A stretch of 64,000 nt of DNA from Macrothele yani (Eukaryota > Arthropoda > Arachnida > Araneae > Macrothelidae), in NCBI GenBank assembly GCA_039090855.1, contig CM077005.1:19197921-19261920 (forward strand), in the 5' to 3' direction. Positions 1-12,312 of the stretch are shown here, piece by piece (position 1 is the first letter of the stretch; every line of letters begins with the position of its first letter). Under the pieces are notes generated by a model. It did no database searches and was not told the DNA's origin. It saw only the letters and a list, made by a program, of their open reading frames with translations. The translations under genes and the position numbers were made by a program.

Positions 1-581
1 CTTAAAGTGCTTGTATAGAAAACAGCTTCTTTGGGAACTTTTTATGTCAGATGACAATGATGTACAGGTAAATTTATAACAACATTTGACCTAAAAAAAT
101 ATTGCATTATGGTGGCTGATGCATGGCATTCCATGAAAGGCACCAACCACTCTTCGCAAAGCATGGAATAACTTGCTGCAGAAGCCGAAAGCTGACAAGA
201 TAAAAAATGGCGAAACAATTGATTTGTTACCAACTTTAAAACAGGTTTCGGGGTTCTCTGAGTGTGATCTTCATGATGTACAAGAATGGCTGAAGAGTGA
301 TGAGGAAGATACAGGGTATCAACTTTTAATGGAGGAAGAAATCATTGAAAGGCTTGAAGCTGATGAAGAATGATGATGAAGGACTGACCCATACAGATGC
401 AGATGAGGGGCCTACACTTTCCAAGGCATTTGAATGCTTTGAAAAAGTGATGAAATGGATGGACAGGCAGGAAGAATGCAATTTTTCTGACTTAATACAT
501 TTAAAAAGAATGCAGAACTTAGTGGCACGAAAATGAGTTTCATCTTTGAAGCAGAAAATTATAGATGAATTTTTCAAATAA
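1..581 (+). pseudogene. Tigger/jerky-like transposase, C-terminal remnant
   Basis: Broken frames together give the typical Tigger/jerky C-terminal tail. First come remnants of an ADAWHSM.TLRKAW-like segment (about 115-170). Next is the acidic stretch LHDVQEWLKSDEE (about 270-310), then KVMKWMDRQEECNFSDLIHL (about 445-505). The terminal QKIIDEFFK ends at 581, comparable to the ITDFF ending of related transposases. Frame breaks are seen near 80-130 and near 370, with an in-frame TGA at 534-536. The DDE catalytic domain would lie upstream of the window. It is not functional. Confidence 0.75.
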
Positions 582-835
582 AGAGGCAAAGTAAAAATTA
601 ATTACATACATACGGAATGTACTTACGTATTTCAATATGTTTTTATACTATTTACTACAACACTTAATATACATACATAATTTCTAAAAAATTTAGTGAA
701 TATGTATTGTAATTATTTTTGCATGTTTGCTTTTGTGTTGTTATGTACTATTTTTACAAAATGTCCAATTTTCTTGAATTTGATTATCTTGATAACTCCT
801 GGTCCCCACTGATCCGGATAATTGCTACTCTGCTG
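1..835 (+). mobile_element. Tigger/pogo-like DNA transposon, 3' part only (starts before window)
   Basis: The right terminus reads GATCCGGATAATTGCTACTC followed by TGCTG, and is followed by TA at 836-837, the target dinucleotide used by Tc1/mariner/pogo elements. The inverse of this end resembles the other Tigger-type ends in this window in style (CAG..GATTATC-like) but is a different family. It carries the tail of a jerky/Tigger transposase. The left end is not in the window. Confidence 0.7.
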
Positions 836-1309
836 TACTTCTAAATTTGCCCACATCAACTTCTAAATATTCAGTTCTTGTAAGACACGTGTGCAACCAT
901 TTTATTTCCTTGTGGGTTCACCTGTAATCCTATTTCTGTATTCTTGTCAATGTGTTTTGAATCATATTCTGCAGCTCTGAGAGAATGGAGGTAATTTCAA
1001 AACTGAATATGACATCAGCAAATTGAAGCTGAGTTAAATAATCTCCATTAATCTTTATATCCTTGTCTTCCCATTTTGCTGATTGAAGGACATTCTACAA
1101 TGTGACATTGAAGAGTTTGGTTAAAACTATGCCATAGCAAGTAATTTAAAAATATGAAAGCATCAGTTTTTCCTTAATTTTTACCTTGTTTTAATTTGTT
1201 GATTATGTCAGAGAAATAGGCAGTACTCCAGTTCATTTCAAGTTGATACCAGCTGTTCACATATTTCTTAAGCATTCATGCTGTTCTCACAAGTGGTACT
1301 TGACAATAC
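836..1309. other. No recognisable feature
   Basis: AT-rich sequence between the Tigger-like fragment and the minisatellite. No convincing coding potential, structured repeat or RNA gene was seen. It probably belongs to an intron of the GGT gene or its upstream region. Confidence 0.4.
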
Positions 1310-3112
1310 TCAAGTTGCATCCTGAAATCACACTCTTGATTCTCTATATAGAGTTGTCCAACAGTGGTTTTACTGATGTTGATGCTTGAAATCTTACTAT
1401 TGATCCTCTGTATGTTGCCCATTACTAAAGTTGCTTCCTGAAATCACAAGCTTGATTCTCTATATAGAGTTTCCAACAGTGGTCTTATTGATGTTGATGC
1501 CTGATATCACACTATTGGTCCTCTGTATGTTGCTCATTACTCAAGTTGCTTCCTGAAATCACATGCTTGATTCTCTATATTGAGTTGTCCAACAGTGGTT
1601 TTACAGATGTTGATGCCTGAAATCACACTATTGGTCTTCTGTATGTTGCCCATTACTAAAGTTGCTTCCTGAAATCGCAAGCTTGATTCTCTATATAGAG
1701 TTTCCAACAGTGGTCTTATTGATGTCTGAAATCACACTATTGGTCCTCTGTATGTTGCTCATTACTCAAGTTGCTTCCTGAAATCACATGCTTGATTCTC
1801 TATATTGAGTTGTCCAACAGTGGTTTTACAGATGTTGATGCCTGAAATCACACTATTGGTCCTCTGTATGTTGCTCATTACTCAAGTTGCTTCCTGAAAT
1901 CACATGCTTGATTCTCTATATTGAGTTGTCTAACAGTGGTTTTACAGATGTTGATGCCTGAAATCACACTCTTGGTCCTCTGTATGTTGCTCATTACTAA
2001 AGTTGCTTCCTGAAATCACAAGCTTGATTCTCTATATAGAGTTTCCAACAGTGGTCTTATTGATGTCTGAAATCACACTATTGGTCCTCTGTATGTTGCT
2101 CATTACTCAAGTTGCTTCCTGAAATCACATGCTTGATTCTCTATATTGAGTTGTCCAACAGTGGTTTTACAGATGTTGATGCCTGAAATCACACTATTGG
2201 TCCTCTGTATGTTGCTCATTACTCAAGTTGCTTCTTGAAATCACATGCTTGATTCTCTATATTGAGTTGTCCAACAGTGGTTTTACAGATGTTGATGCCT
2301 GAAATCACACTATTGGTCCTCTGTATGTTGCTCATTACTCAAGTTGCTTCCTGAAATCACATGCTTGATTCTCTATATTGAGTTGTCTAACAGTGGTTTT
2401 ACAGATGTTGATGCCTGAAATCACACTATTGGTCCTCTGTATGTTGCTCATTACTCAAGTTGCTTCCTGAAATCACATGCTTGATTCTCTATATTGAGTT
2501 GTCCAACAGTGGTTTTACAGATGTTGATGCCTGAAATCACACTCTTGGTCCTCTGTATGTTGCTCATTACTCAAGTTGCTTCCTGAAATCACATGCTTGA
2601 TTCTCTATATTGAGTTGTCCAACAGTGGTTTTACAGATGTTGATGCCTGAAATCACACTATTGGTCCTCTGTATGTTGCCCATTACTAAAGTTGCTTCCT
2701 GAAATCGCAAGCTTGATTCTCTATATAGAGTTTCCAACAGTGGTCTTATTGATGTTTATGCCTGAAATCACACTCTTGGTCCTCTGTATGTTGCTCATTA
2801 CTCAAGTTGCCTCCTGAAATCGCACTGTTGATCCTATGTATATTGCCCACTACTCAAGTTGTTTCCTGAAATCACAGTGTATGTTGCCCAATGCTCAAGT
2901 TGTTCCTTGATATTTCAGTCTTGATGCTCTATATGTTTCTCAATACTCAGGTTGCTTCCTGAAATCACACTTTTGATTCTATGTATGTTGCCCAGTACTC
3001 AAATTGTTCCCTGAAATCACACTCTTGATGCTCTATATGTTGCTCAGTACTTAAGTTGCTTCCTGAAATCACACTCTTGATCCTCTCTCTGTATGCTGCC
3101 CAGTGGTCAAGT
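1310..3112. repeat. Composite minisatellite, about 116-bp period made of two diverged 58-bp halves
   Basis: The motif TTGCTTCCTGAAATCAC recurs at 1431, 1546, 1662, 1771 and 1887 and onward, so the period is 115-116 bp. One unit is shortened to 109 bp where GATGTTGATGCCTG contracts to GATGTCTG. Each unit has two related halves: one with GCTTGATTCTCTATAT and one with TTGGTCCTCTGTATG. Both halves contain CCTGAAATCAC, so the array grew from a 58-bp monomer to a dimer. Near 2830-3110 it decays into single 58-bp-like units. There is no coding potential across the array. Confidence 0.9.
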
Positions 3113-3361
3113 AGTCTAGGGCATGGATACACATCTCTGACTTCTCGTACTGCTGTTGATTCAAGGAGTTAGATGTGCATCTATTGATTCATATGTCATT
3201 TTGACCTTACAGTGCTGGATTTCTCCCTTTTGTAGAACCAGCTGCTTTATATTTGTGACGGGTAACTCCTTCAAGCCCTTAGACGCATATGAGGCTCATT
3301 AAAAAAAAAAAAAAAGTTATTCAATTGTTTCCCAAAAGATGCAGTTTATATATATTGCCCT

Positions 3362-3620
3362 AAGCACAAGCTATGCCTCTGAACTTAACCATCCAGTATT
3401 GTTTCAGCATTACATAATTTAATAGTTTAAGCATAAGATAAGACTAGTTTGATATAAATATTAAGGTTTGGGTGATATGACAGCTGATATTCATTTGGTT
3501 TGTTGAGTTATCAGTAATTTCCTTTCTATCAAACTAGTCTTATTTTATGCTTAAACTATTAAATTATGTAATTCTGAAACAATACTGGCTGGTTAAGTTC
3601 AGATGCATAGCTTGTGCTTT
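3362..3620. repeat. Foldback (inverted-repeat) element, arms about 90 bp
   Basis: The left arm (3362-3452) begins AAGCACAAGCTATGC and ends ACTAGTTTGATA. The right arm (3527-3620) is its near-perfect reverse complement, starting TATCAAACTAGT and ending GCATAGCTTGTGCTT. The spacer is about 75 bp. This is the architecture of a palindromic MITE; no target-site duplication could be fixed with certainty. Confidence 0.75.
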
Positions 3621-3624
3621 TTAT

Positions 3625-4330
3625 AATATGCAGATAACACCACTCTTTTACCAGAAAGCAGAAAAGTTTTAGAATATGTCATCAAGAGAGTGGAATTGGA
3701 GAGTAAAAAATCTGGTTTAATGCTAAATATTAAGAAGGTAAAGGTCATGTCAACTTCTCTCCTCAAAGATTTTCCAGTTGATATAGAGGAAGTGGATGCT
3801 TTAGACTATTTCATTCTCTTGGGCTCCTGAGTAAATAATGATGGGCTTTTTGTTGGAGATGAAATAAGACTATTCTTTAAGTGATAGCCAATGGCAAAAT
3901 TGGGGAAGATGATGAAGGATAGAGACATTGTACTGACAGTGAAAATCAGAGTTGTTAAAGCTGTGGTCTTCAGTATAGTTTTGTATAGCTGTGAAAGCTG
4001 AAATACTAAAATAGAAAAGGACTGATATTTTTGAATCATGAACTTGGAGCTGATTACCCTGAATCCATGACTGCAAAAAGAAAAAGTCAATCAATACTGG
4101 ACCATACCAGGTCCAGCTACTCAGTTGAGACAATGATCAACAAACAAAAGTTCACATGCTTCGAACATGTGATATGTACCAAGGTGCAATTAGGAAAATC
4201 AATCATGCTTGGAAGAGGTGGAAGAAGCAAAGGAAAAGGAAGACTGGGAGTACGATAGATGAATGGATGATATAATGAGATATGCTCATGGTATGATATT
4301 AGGAAAGCTGTGATATCTTATTGCGAACAG
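3625..4330 (+). pseudogene. Non-LTR retrotransposon (RTE-like) reverse transcriptase remnant
   Basis: Interrupted + strand frames resemble the end of the RT domain and the following thumb region of RTE-type LINEs. Stretches seen are TTLLPESRKVLEYVIKRV, SGLMLNIKKVKVMSTSL, a D.F.LLGS-like motif, a K.RVVKAVVFSIVLYSCE-like motif and a terminal GRGGRSKGKGRLGVR-like basic region. These correspond to the family pattern YADDTTLL, LNIKKTKIM, FIFLGS and YGCESWT. Several stops and frameshifts are present and the catalytic YADD is not intact. It is an old 5'-truncated fragment. Confidence 0.65.
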
Positions 4331-4672
4331 GTTGAGATGATGGGCTTTTGCTTTTATAGATACCAAAAAGCTATCTTGACTGGATGGAACACAAGAAGAA
4401 AATATTAGGAGTCTCCATGTGTTGTTAAAGGAATTTTCCAGGTATTAGCAGTTGGTAAGCCCTTCATTTTCAGTGACATGAATTTAAAAGTATGAAATTA
4501 CCAAAAATGTGATGACGAACATATTCAGCTAATAACTGCATCTGTTATGATTAATTTACTTATTTTTGATAACATGTTATGCAGTTTATTTATCCACACA
4601 GTCTTTTATTAATTTAAAAATATCATTGTCTTTATTGCCTTTCTGTTCACATTTTGTGTAATATTTTTGCAG
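4331..4672. other. Unassigned intronic sequence before GGT exon 1 in window
   Basis: AT-rich sequence leading into the acceptor at 4671-4672. Nothing recognised apart from the pyrimidine tract of the splice acceptor. Confidence 0.5.
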
Positions 4673-4795
4673 AGAAATCTTAAAGAAAGGTGGCTCTGCA
4701 GTTGATTCTGCAATTGCCACATTGTTCTGCAATGGTGTTGTCAATCCACAAAGTATGGGTCTTGGTGGAGGGTTTCTCATGACTGTTTTTAACAG
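4673..4795 (+). CDS. GGT1: GGT exon 1 in window (large subunit, N-terminal part)
   Basis: The acceptor is a T-rich tract ending in GCAG, and the donor is AACAG|GTATG. One base completes a codon from an unseen upstream exon, followed by 40 codons and two bases. The translation contains EILKKGGSAVDSAIATL and SMGLGGGFLMT, aligning with human GGT1 RDILRDGGSAVDAAIA and SMGIGGG. The glycine-rich stretch is in the core of the Ntn-hydrolase large subunit. The two trailing bases AG pair with the first base of the exon at 23841 to make Arg. A short exon with a 19-kb intron after it would be hard to call without homology. Confidence 0.93.
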
Positions 4796-5978
4796 GTATG
4801 TGCAAGTCTTTTGGTTGTTTTTGTTTCTGAGAATGTTTTTTTTCTGTCATTGATGTAATAATTAGCACAGTTTGAATATGTATTTAGCATTTCAACGGTG
4901 TGCATTTGTATTTCTCCTTTGCATTTCTTAAATTTTTATACTCATACATCAGTGACCAATATTTTTTATGTTATTTTGAGTTTGCCTCATGTCACAGCTG
5001 AGTCAGCACTAGGATAGTAATTCTTTCTTCGTGTAAAGTGTTACTATCTGGCCTTTGCTTGGTGGGGTTGTTCCTAAATTGACAACTTGATCCCATTTCC
5101 CAATCTGGGAACAGTATTATGTGACAAGAGCTGTGTGGATTTTTCAGACAAGAAAAATCACAGTTGATCCTACTGCACACAGAAGGGACTGTCTTGGTTT
5201 CAGACAGTGCACATAATTGCTTTGGATATTTCTTGAAATACATGCTGTAATGAGTTGTAAGAGAAAAACATCAATGAAATCATCACCACTTCTTAGCAAT
5301 TTTCATAGCCAAATCGCTATGAAAGAGACATGCTGTGCCAAGACAAATAATGAGATGTTCAGGAGAGATGTAGAAACACTCTTTGTCATGATGTAGAAAT
5401 TGCAGGAAAATTTTGTTTTCCTGTGCTGTTACAGTAATGGACTATTATAAAATGTTAACATAGAACTCTGGTGTTAATTAGAGAAGATGCAATATTTTTT
5501 TCATTACACATTTAATACACAATCTTTGGTGGAGGATGCTGTCATTATTTTCTGCATGTCATATTTCACCAGCAATCTAAAGGTCACTGATACATCCAGC
5601 TGCTATTGCATAATTGGCATGCTTGGTGACACCGTATGTTGTGGATTTGGTAAGCATTTTAATGGTTTTGTCTTTCAGTTTCCAAAGAATAAGTGTGTCA
5701 TACTAAATTATAAGCTTAAAAATGTTTTTCATGTGACACATTTTGCTTTAAATGTTCATGGTCATCAGCCTGTGATGTGGAAGGACAATTGCAAGTGGCC
5801 TGCATTCTTTGTGTACTGTAAATTCTTCCATGTCATACATGTGTAAGAATTTTCAATTTTGAGATACAGACACTCATGTGCTGTATTTTCAACTAATGTT
5901 ATGTGTTCTTGAATTTGGGAACAGCTGCTATAGATAATAGGTAACTGAGTGAAGTTCATGCCTGTACATATATATAAA
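4796..5978. other. Intron 1 (5' portion), no recognisable feature
   Basis: Ordinary intronic sequence. A 119-codon open frame at 5487-5846 has no recognisable motif and no splice context, and is treated as chance. The tract ends in an AT-rich target where the Helitron inserted. Confidence 0.5.
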
Positions 5979-6385
5979 TCTATATATATATAAATGTTAA
6001 GTTGGTTTGTGTACGCTTCAAAAACTCAAAAAGTTCTGCACCGATTGAGCTCAAATTTTGGCATGATATACAACCCGCTTCAAAGATTGTTTTTATCTAT
6101 TTTTCGCATCAGTAACATACCCGCGATCACGAGAAAACAGCTTTTTCCTTCGACCATATATACTAATGGACTGCGCACTGGCAATAGCTGCATCAGAGCG
6201 TAATAAATGTATTCACGAATGAAAAGTCGTAATGGAATTCTAAAAAAGAAACTCCTAAAATTCATGATGAGCACAGCACGAGTTAACCATCTTTTTGCCC
6301 GAAGTCACGTGATTTCGTAGCTTGCGATGTTGGAGCCAGAAATTTTGATGCCATGCGCAGTCTATCAGTATATATGGTCGAAGGC

Positions 6386-6743
6386 TTTTTCAACGGTCAG
6401 CTGTGTACCAGCAAACGCGCCATCTGCCAGAAGCGAGGGGAACACTCTCCATACTAGGTGATCGTGTTGTTTTTATCTATTTTTCGCGTCAGTTACATAC
6501 CCGCGACCGCGAGAAAACAGCTTTTTCAACGGTCAGCTGTGTACCAGCAAATGCGCCATCTGCCGGAAGCGAGGGGAACACTCTCCATACTAGGTGATCG
6601 TGTTGTTTTTATCTATTTTTCGCGTCAGTTACATACCCGCGACCACGAGAAAACAGCTTTTTCAACGGTCAGCTGTGTACCAGCAAACGCGCCATCTGCT
6701 GGAAGCGAGGGGAACACTCTCCATACTAGGTGATCGTGTCGTG
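6386..6743 (+). repeat. 136-bp tandem repeat in the Helitron 5' region, about 2.6 copies
   Basis: The motif CAACGGTCAGCTGTGTACC recurs at 6391, 6527 and 6663, exactly 136 bp apart. Each unit holds AACACTCTCCATACTAGG and GTTTTTATCTATTTTTCGC. A diverged part-unit also appears earlier at about 6090-6150. The units lie between the Helitron 5' end and the Rep start codon, where promoter and replication-origin signals are expected. Confidence 0.9.
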
Positions 6744-6883
6744 ATTGAGCTGCGCCGTTCGCCAAATCGTAAGTAGAGGTTATGTTTTGTCTCTTATCTC
6801 TCATGGTTTTCAACCTAGAGCTGTGAGAGCCATAAGTGGTTATAATCTTATCCCTTCCTTCTGTTCCAGTGAAAACCGAAATA

Positions 6884-9800
6884 ATGCCTCGCAAAAAAAC
6901 GAATTTGGGTCGTCGCACTCTCCACACAGAAGGATCGAGAAGACGGCTTTCGAATATGACTGAGGAAGAGCGGGCATACGTACGAGAGAGGAACAGACTA
7001 AGCACCATCCAGATGCGTAACATGGAATCAGCAGAAAGACGAGCAGCCAGGCTTGAGGATGCACGATTGCGAGCACGGCAGTTGCGTTCTGCAGCAACAG
7101 ATTTGGTTCGTTCTCAACGGAATGAAAGCGAGGCGTCGAGGATAGCTGAAACACGTACCCAAAGAACAACAGATCTGATTCTGCAATACAATTGTCTTGC
7201 ATTCCGGTACAATCCAGCTGTTGATTATAGTTCAAGTCCGCATGTTGTCATTGGCCAGATGAGTCATGTCTGTACCTACTGCCAGGCTCTAAAGTTCAAT
7301 AATGAAACGAATGGGATATGTTGCGCTGGCGGAAAAATTAAATTGCCTCAACTTGAAGCACCACCAGAGCCGTTGAAAACTCTACTTGCTGGATCTACCG
7401 CTGAATCAAAGCATTTCCTATCGAACATCAGGAAATATAACTCTTGCTTCCAAATGACGTCATTTGGTGCGGAAATGGTGACTGCTCAATTCATGCCAAC
7501 TTTCAAAATCAAAGGACAAATATATCACAAAGCTGACTCCCTGCTCCCGTTCCGAGATAGTGACCATAAATTCCTTCAAATGTACTTCATCGGTGATGAT
7601 AGAGATGAAGTCGATGCACGTTGTGGAATACATACCTCGCTAAGAAGATCCATCATTTCGCAACTACAGGAGCTCCTTCATGAAAAGAACAATTTGGTGC
7701 GTTTGTTCTAAACGGCAATGGATATGATGCCATCAGATACCCACAAGATTGTCATTCATGCCGACAAAACGCCCGCTGGAGAACATGTCCGAAGATATAA
7801 TGCTCCAACTATAGACGAAGTAGCAATTGTCATAGGCGGAGATCAGTTCCAACCTAGAGATATTGTTCTCCATCGAAGAGACGATCAATTGATAAATGTC
7901 GCAGAAACTCACCGTTGTTACGATGCTTTGCAATATCCAGTTATCTTCTGGGATGGTGCCGATGGATATCATTTCAATGTGAAGATGATAAACCCAGTGA
8001 ATGGTGCAGAAATTAATAAAAAGTGCAGCGCAATGAACTTTTACGCCTACCGCTTAATGATTCAGAGGAACGAGGACAATTATATTTTGAAATGCCGTCA
8101 GTTGTTTCACCAGTACATTGTGGATATGTATGCAAAAATTGAAACGGAACGTTTGCTATTTCTTTGTTTGAATCAGACCAAACTCCGCTCCAAAGAATAC
8201 ATTCATTTGCGAGATGCAGTTGTGAATGACGGTAATACAACCAACGTTGGAAAGCTTACTATTTTGCCATCTTCATACATAGGCAGTCCACGTCACATGC
8301 AGGAATATGCTCAAGATTCAATGGCATATGTTTGTCATTACGGGCGTCCAGACTTATTTATCACCTTCACGTGCAATCCAGCTTGGGACGAGATACAGCA
8401 GCTGTTACTTCCTGGGCAATCACCCGTGGATAGGCATGACAACACAGCACGTGTTTTCAGACAAAAGCTTAAATTGCTGATGGATTTCATTGTGAAACAT
8501 GAAGTGTTTGGATCTGTGCGCTGCTGGATGTATTCAGTAGAATGGCAAAAGAGAGGATTGCCACATGCGCATATACTAATCTGGCTATACGATAAAATAA
8601 CTTCAGACGAAATCGACGATGTGATATGCGCTGAGATTCCACGGGCCGACGTCGATAAGGATTTGCATGCAGTTGTTTTCAAAAACATGATACATGGACC
8701 ATGCGGTACACTAAATCCGAATTCACCATGCATGGTAGACGGGAAATGTTCTAAGCAATATCCTCGAGCTTTCGCAGCCAACACAGTAACAGGAGACGAT
8801 GGATATCCTCAGTATAGGAGACGATCAACTGAAGATGGCGGGAATTCGGCAACTATACACATGCAAAATGGGGATATTGATGTAGACAACCGTTGGGTGG
8901 TCCCATATTCGCCTCTGTTGTCAAAAACATACAAAGCGCACATAAACGTAGAATATTGCAATTCGGTCAAATTGATTAAATACATCTGTAAGTATGTGAA
9001 TAAAGGCAGCAATATGGCAGTTTTTGGTGTGCAACCAGAAAATAGTGACAGAAATGCAGTATGAGTTATCGATGAAATTGCACTATACCAGGCTGGAAGA
9101 TACATAAGCAGCAATGAGGCTGCATGGCGAATTTTTTCATTTCCCATGCATGAACGCAATCCAGCCGTGGTTCACTTAGCAGTACATTTAGAGAATGGAC
9201 AGCGTGTTTATTTCACAGATGCAAATGTGCAACAAAGAGCCCTTAATCCACCTGGTACAACTCTGACTGCTTTCTTCACCTTATGTCAGGAAGACGCTTT
9301 TGCCAGAACACTGATGTACACAGAAGTGCCCTCTTATTACACGTGGAATGTAACTAAAAAAGCATTCGTACGACGCAGACGAGGGGAGCCAGTCGACGGT
9401 CAACCTGGCATTTTCAGAGAAAATACAATTGGTAGACTTTATACAGTGCATCCTAATCAAGATGAATGTTTTTTCCTTCGCATGCTGTTGGTAAATGTGC
9501 CTGGTCGTAGATCTTTCCAGCAATTGAAAATTGTTGACGGCGTCACATATGCCACTTTCCGCAGTGCGTGTCAAGCTCTTAATTTATTAGAAAACGACCA
9601 ACAGTGGGATATATGTATTAGTGACGCATGCAACACTGCACATCCAAACCAAATTCGAGCACTATTCGCAATTATATTGACCTCTTGCTTCCCTTCATCT
9701 CCCACAGAGTTATGGGAAAGATATCGATCGCATATGGCTGAGGATATTTTGCATAGAGTACGCCAGAAAATGCCAATATGACCATGGAATTTACAGAAGG

Positions 9801-11357
9801 CATTTACAACGAAACATTGATAAATATTGAAGACAAGTGCTTAGCTATTGCAAATAAAGTTCTTAGTCAATTGAGAATGCCAGCACCCAAGTGAACTACG
9901 ACTGCTTCATTTGATGTGGATTTGCGCCGTGAACAGAGTTACAACACCGGTGATCTCCAGTCATATGTCCAATCAAACATTCCCAAATTAACATGTGAAC
10001 AGAAGGGCATTTATGATCGCATAATGCAAATGATAAATGAAGGAGTTGGGGGGCCTTCTTCTTGGATGCGCCAGGAGGAACTGGGAAAACATTCCTTATC
10101 AGATTGATTCTGGCAACGGTTCGATCAAAAAATGACATAGCCTTAGCTCTCGCTTCGTCTGGAATAGCTGCGACATTGTTACCAGGTGGAAGGACTGCTC
10201 ATTCAGCTCTGAAGTTGCCATTAAACATGCGAATCATCGAGACTCCCACGTGCAATATTTCCAAAGCATCCGGTATGGGAAAAGTATTACAAAAATGTAA
10301 ACTCATTGTTTGGGATGAATGCACGATGGCACATAAAAAATCGCTTGAAGCTCTTGATCGATCGTTGCGAGATTTGCGTGGAAATGTTCAACCATTCGGG
10401 AATGCATTGATATTGCTTGCAGGAGATTTTAGGCAAACATTGCCTGTAATTTCTCGATCGACACCAGCGAACGAAATAAATGCTTGCCTGAAATATTCAA
10501 CATTGTGGCAACACGTATGTACATTGCAGTCGACTACGAATATGCGTGTCCAGCTGCAGAACGATCAATCAGCCGAGGTATTCTCACGACAGTTACTGGA
10601 CATTGGGAACGGACAACTGCCAGTCGATGAGACGTCAAGACTAATATCATTTCCTGATAATTTTTGTAATTTAGTAACATCGAAAGAAGAACTGGTCGAA
10701 AAAGTATTTCCTAATATTCAAATTAATTATAAGAATCACGATTGGCTCAGTGAACGAGCTATCCTTGCCACGAAGAATAAAGATGTCTATCAAATTAATA
10801 ATGCTATTCAATCCAGCATTCAAAGTGAGGAAATTACATACAAGTCGATAGATACAGTTGTGGAAGCAGATGAAGTAGTTAATTATCCAACGGAATTTTT
10901 GAACTCACTTGATCTGCCAGGGATGCCACCACACATATTAAAATTGAAAATAGGTGTGCCAATTATCATGTTGCGGAATATTAATCAGCCAAAACTCTGC
11001 AACAGCACGCGACTCGCAGTTAAAAAACTGATGAAAAATGTAGTGGAAGCAACGATTTTAACGGGGCTTTTCGAAGGTGAAGATGTCCTCATCCCTCAAA
11101 TTCCCATGATCCCAACCGATACACCATTTCAATTTAAAAGATTGCAATTCCCAATTCGATTGGCGTTCGCAATCACAATCAATAAAGCTCAAGCTCAATC
11201 TTTAGAATTGTGTGGTTTAGATTTAGATGCGGATTGCTTCTCACATGGACAACTGTATGTTGTGTGTTCCCGTGTCGGCAAACCAGATAGCCTTTATATC
11301 TACGCAGAGAATGGAAAAACAAAAAATATTGTATACCCACAAGTATTGCAAAATTAA
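6884..11357 (+). pseudogene. Helitron Rep/helicase (RepHel), lightly damaged
   Basis: A single long protein in one frame from ATG 6884 to 9781, with only two in-frame stops (TAA 7709-7711, TGA 9062-9064). It then shifts frame near 9779, has another stop near 9894, and shifts again at the G run 10048-10053 into the helicase frame (10062-11357). The Helitron_like_N region spans roughly 7700-8300. The HUH nuclease motif GLPHAHILIW is near 8555-8585, and the Rep tyrosine motif YICKYVNKG is near 8980-9006. A Pif1-type helicase follows with Walker A DAPGGTGKTF (about 10065) and Walker B LIVWDECTMA (about 10300). Later motifs are AGDFRQTLPV, NKAQAQSLE and YVVCSRV. Such proteins nick and unwind DNA for rolling-circle transposition. 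All domains are recognisable and the lesions are few, so the copy is young but inactive as read. Confidence 0.92.
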
Positions 11358-11448
11358 ACTTCTATGAAACATATGCTTTGTTTTGTTCCTCATTTCTCAT
11401 CCATGCAACCACAATGTGCCACAGCTACGCGTGGCCGGGTATAGCTAG

Positions 11449-12312
11449 TAATTATATAAATTCATGCCTATATGAATATCATAAATACTCACATGTCAAC
11501 AAGAATAGATAAAAGCATACTGAAGAATAGAGTTTCAATTGAACAATTAGTTTTTTTAAAAAGATGGGGTTAGTTTTTTTTGCAAGTCAGGTGAAAAAAA
11601 TTAATCATGGAACAATTTTGCACCCGTCATACAGCTCATGGAAATTAACCATTTCTTCTTCAAGTTACATGAGAATGGTACAGTCATTTTGTCATTTATG
11701 TGTCTTCTTTATTGTCTGTGTAACCCTTGGCTCCCACACATGAAAATAAATATCATTAATATGATCAGTGGAAAACCTTTTTCTTTTTTGTACCTGTTTG
11801 AATAACATTTCAAATAGATATTGCAAATGGTGTAGAAGGAATGAATTTCTTCATCAGATACTTGAAAAATAAGGAGCAGTGACTTGAAAATATCTCTTAT
11901 CAGTCTTCTTTCTTCTTGAGTGAATGAAACATCAGATGTAACTTTGCCATAAATGGCTCTAAAATCTTTTGGTAAAAATATAAATGGTACAGAAGATGAA
12001 TTTATCTGATTTTATGAAGAAAGTAGCCATGCTGATTCTGAGACTGATAATGTTTATCATGAATGGAATATCATGAATGTTTACTTTGTTGATCCTACTT
12101 TAATGGAAATGTGGTAAATTATTTTTAATTTGCCATGCAGGAAATGCTACTAAATGAAAAATTATGGCTAGAGATGATACTGACAAAATTTTATTGACAA
12201 GCAACACTGCCTGTTTGTGTATTGAGAAAACTGGATATTTGAGCAATTTATTTCATTATTTAAGGCAGATGACTTGAATTAAAGATAAGATCGTAAAAAT
12301 GTATTCTTCTTT
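11449..12312. other. Intron 1, no recognisable feature
   Basis: AT-rich intronic sequence downstream of the Helitron. No open frame with recognisable homology, and no clear structured repeat. Confidence 0.5.

Larger units (their letters stand above)
5979..11448 (+). mobile_element. Helitron (rolling-circle transposon), both ends present
   Basis: The 5' end is A|TCTATATATATATAAATG (TC terminus). The 3' end is TATAGCTAG|T, a CTRR terminus (CTAG at 11445-11448). A short GC-rich hairpin (GCCAC..GTGGC, 11418-11435) stands just inside it. Insertion between A and T without a target duplication is the Helitron rule. The 5' portion contains a 136-bp tandem repeat, and the body encodes a Rep-helicase in three reading-frame segments. 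The length of about 5.5 kb is typical for autonomous animal Helitrons. Confidence 0.9.

Noticed and set aside
1310..3112. Regular repeats that could look like a CRISPR array
   Set aside because: The whole 116-bp unit is conserved, with no unique spacers, in a eukaryotic intron setting. It is a minisatellite.
5487..5846. 119-codon + frame in intron 1
   Set aside because: Cys- and His-containing but without a motif order. It lies in AT-rich intron sequence and is compatible with chance.
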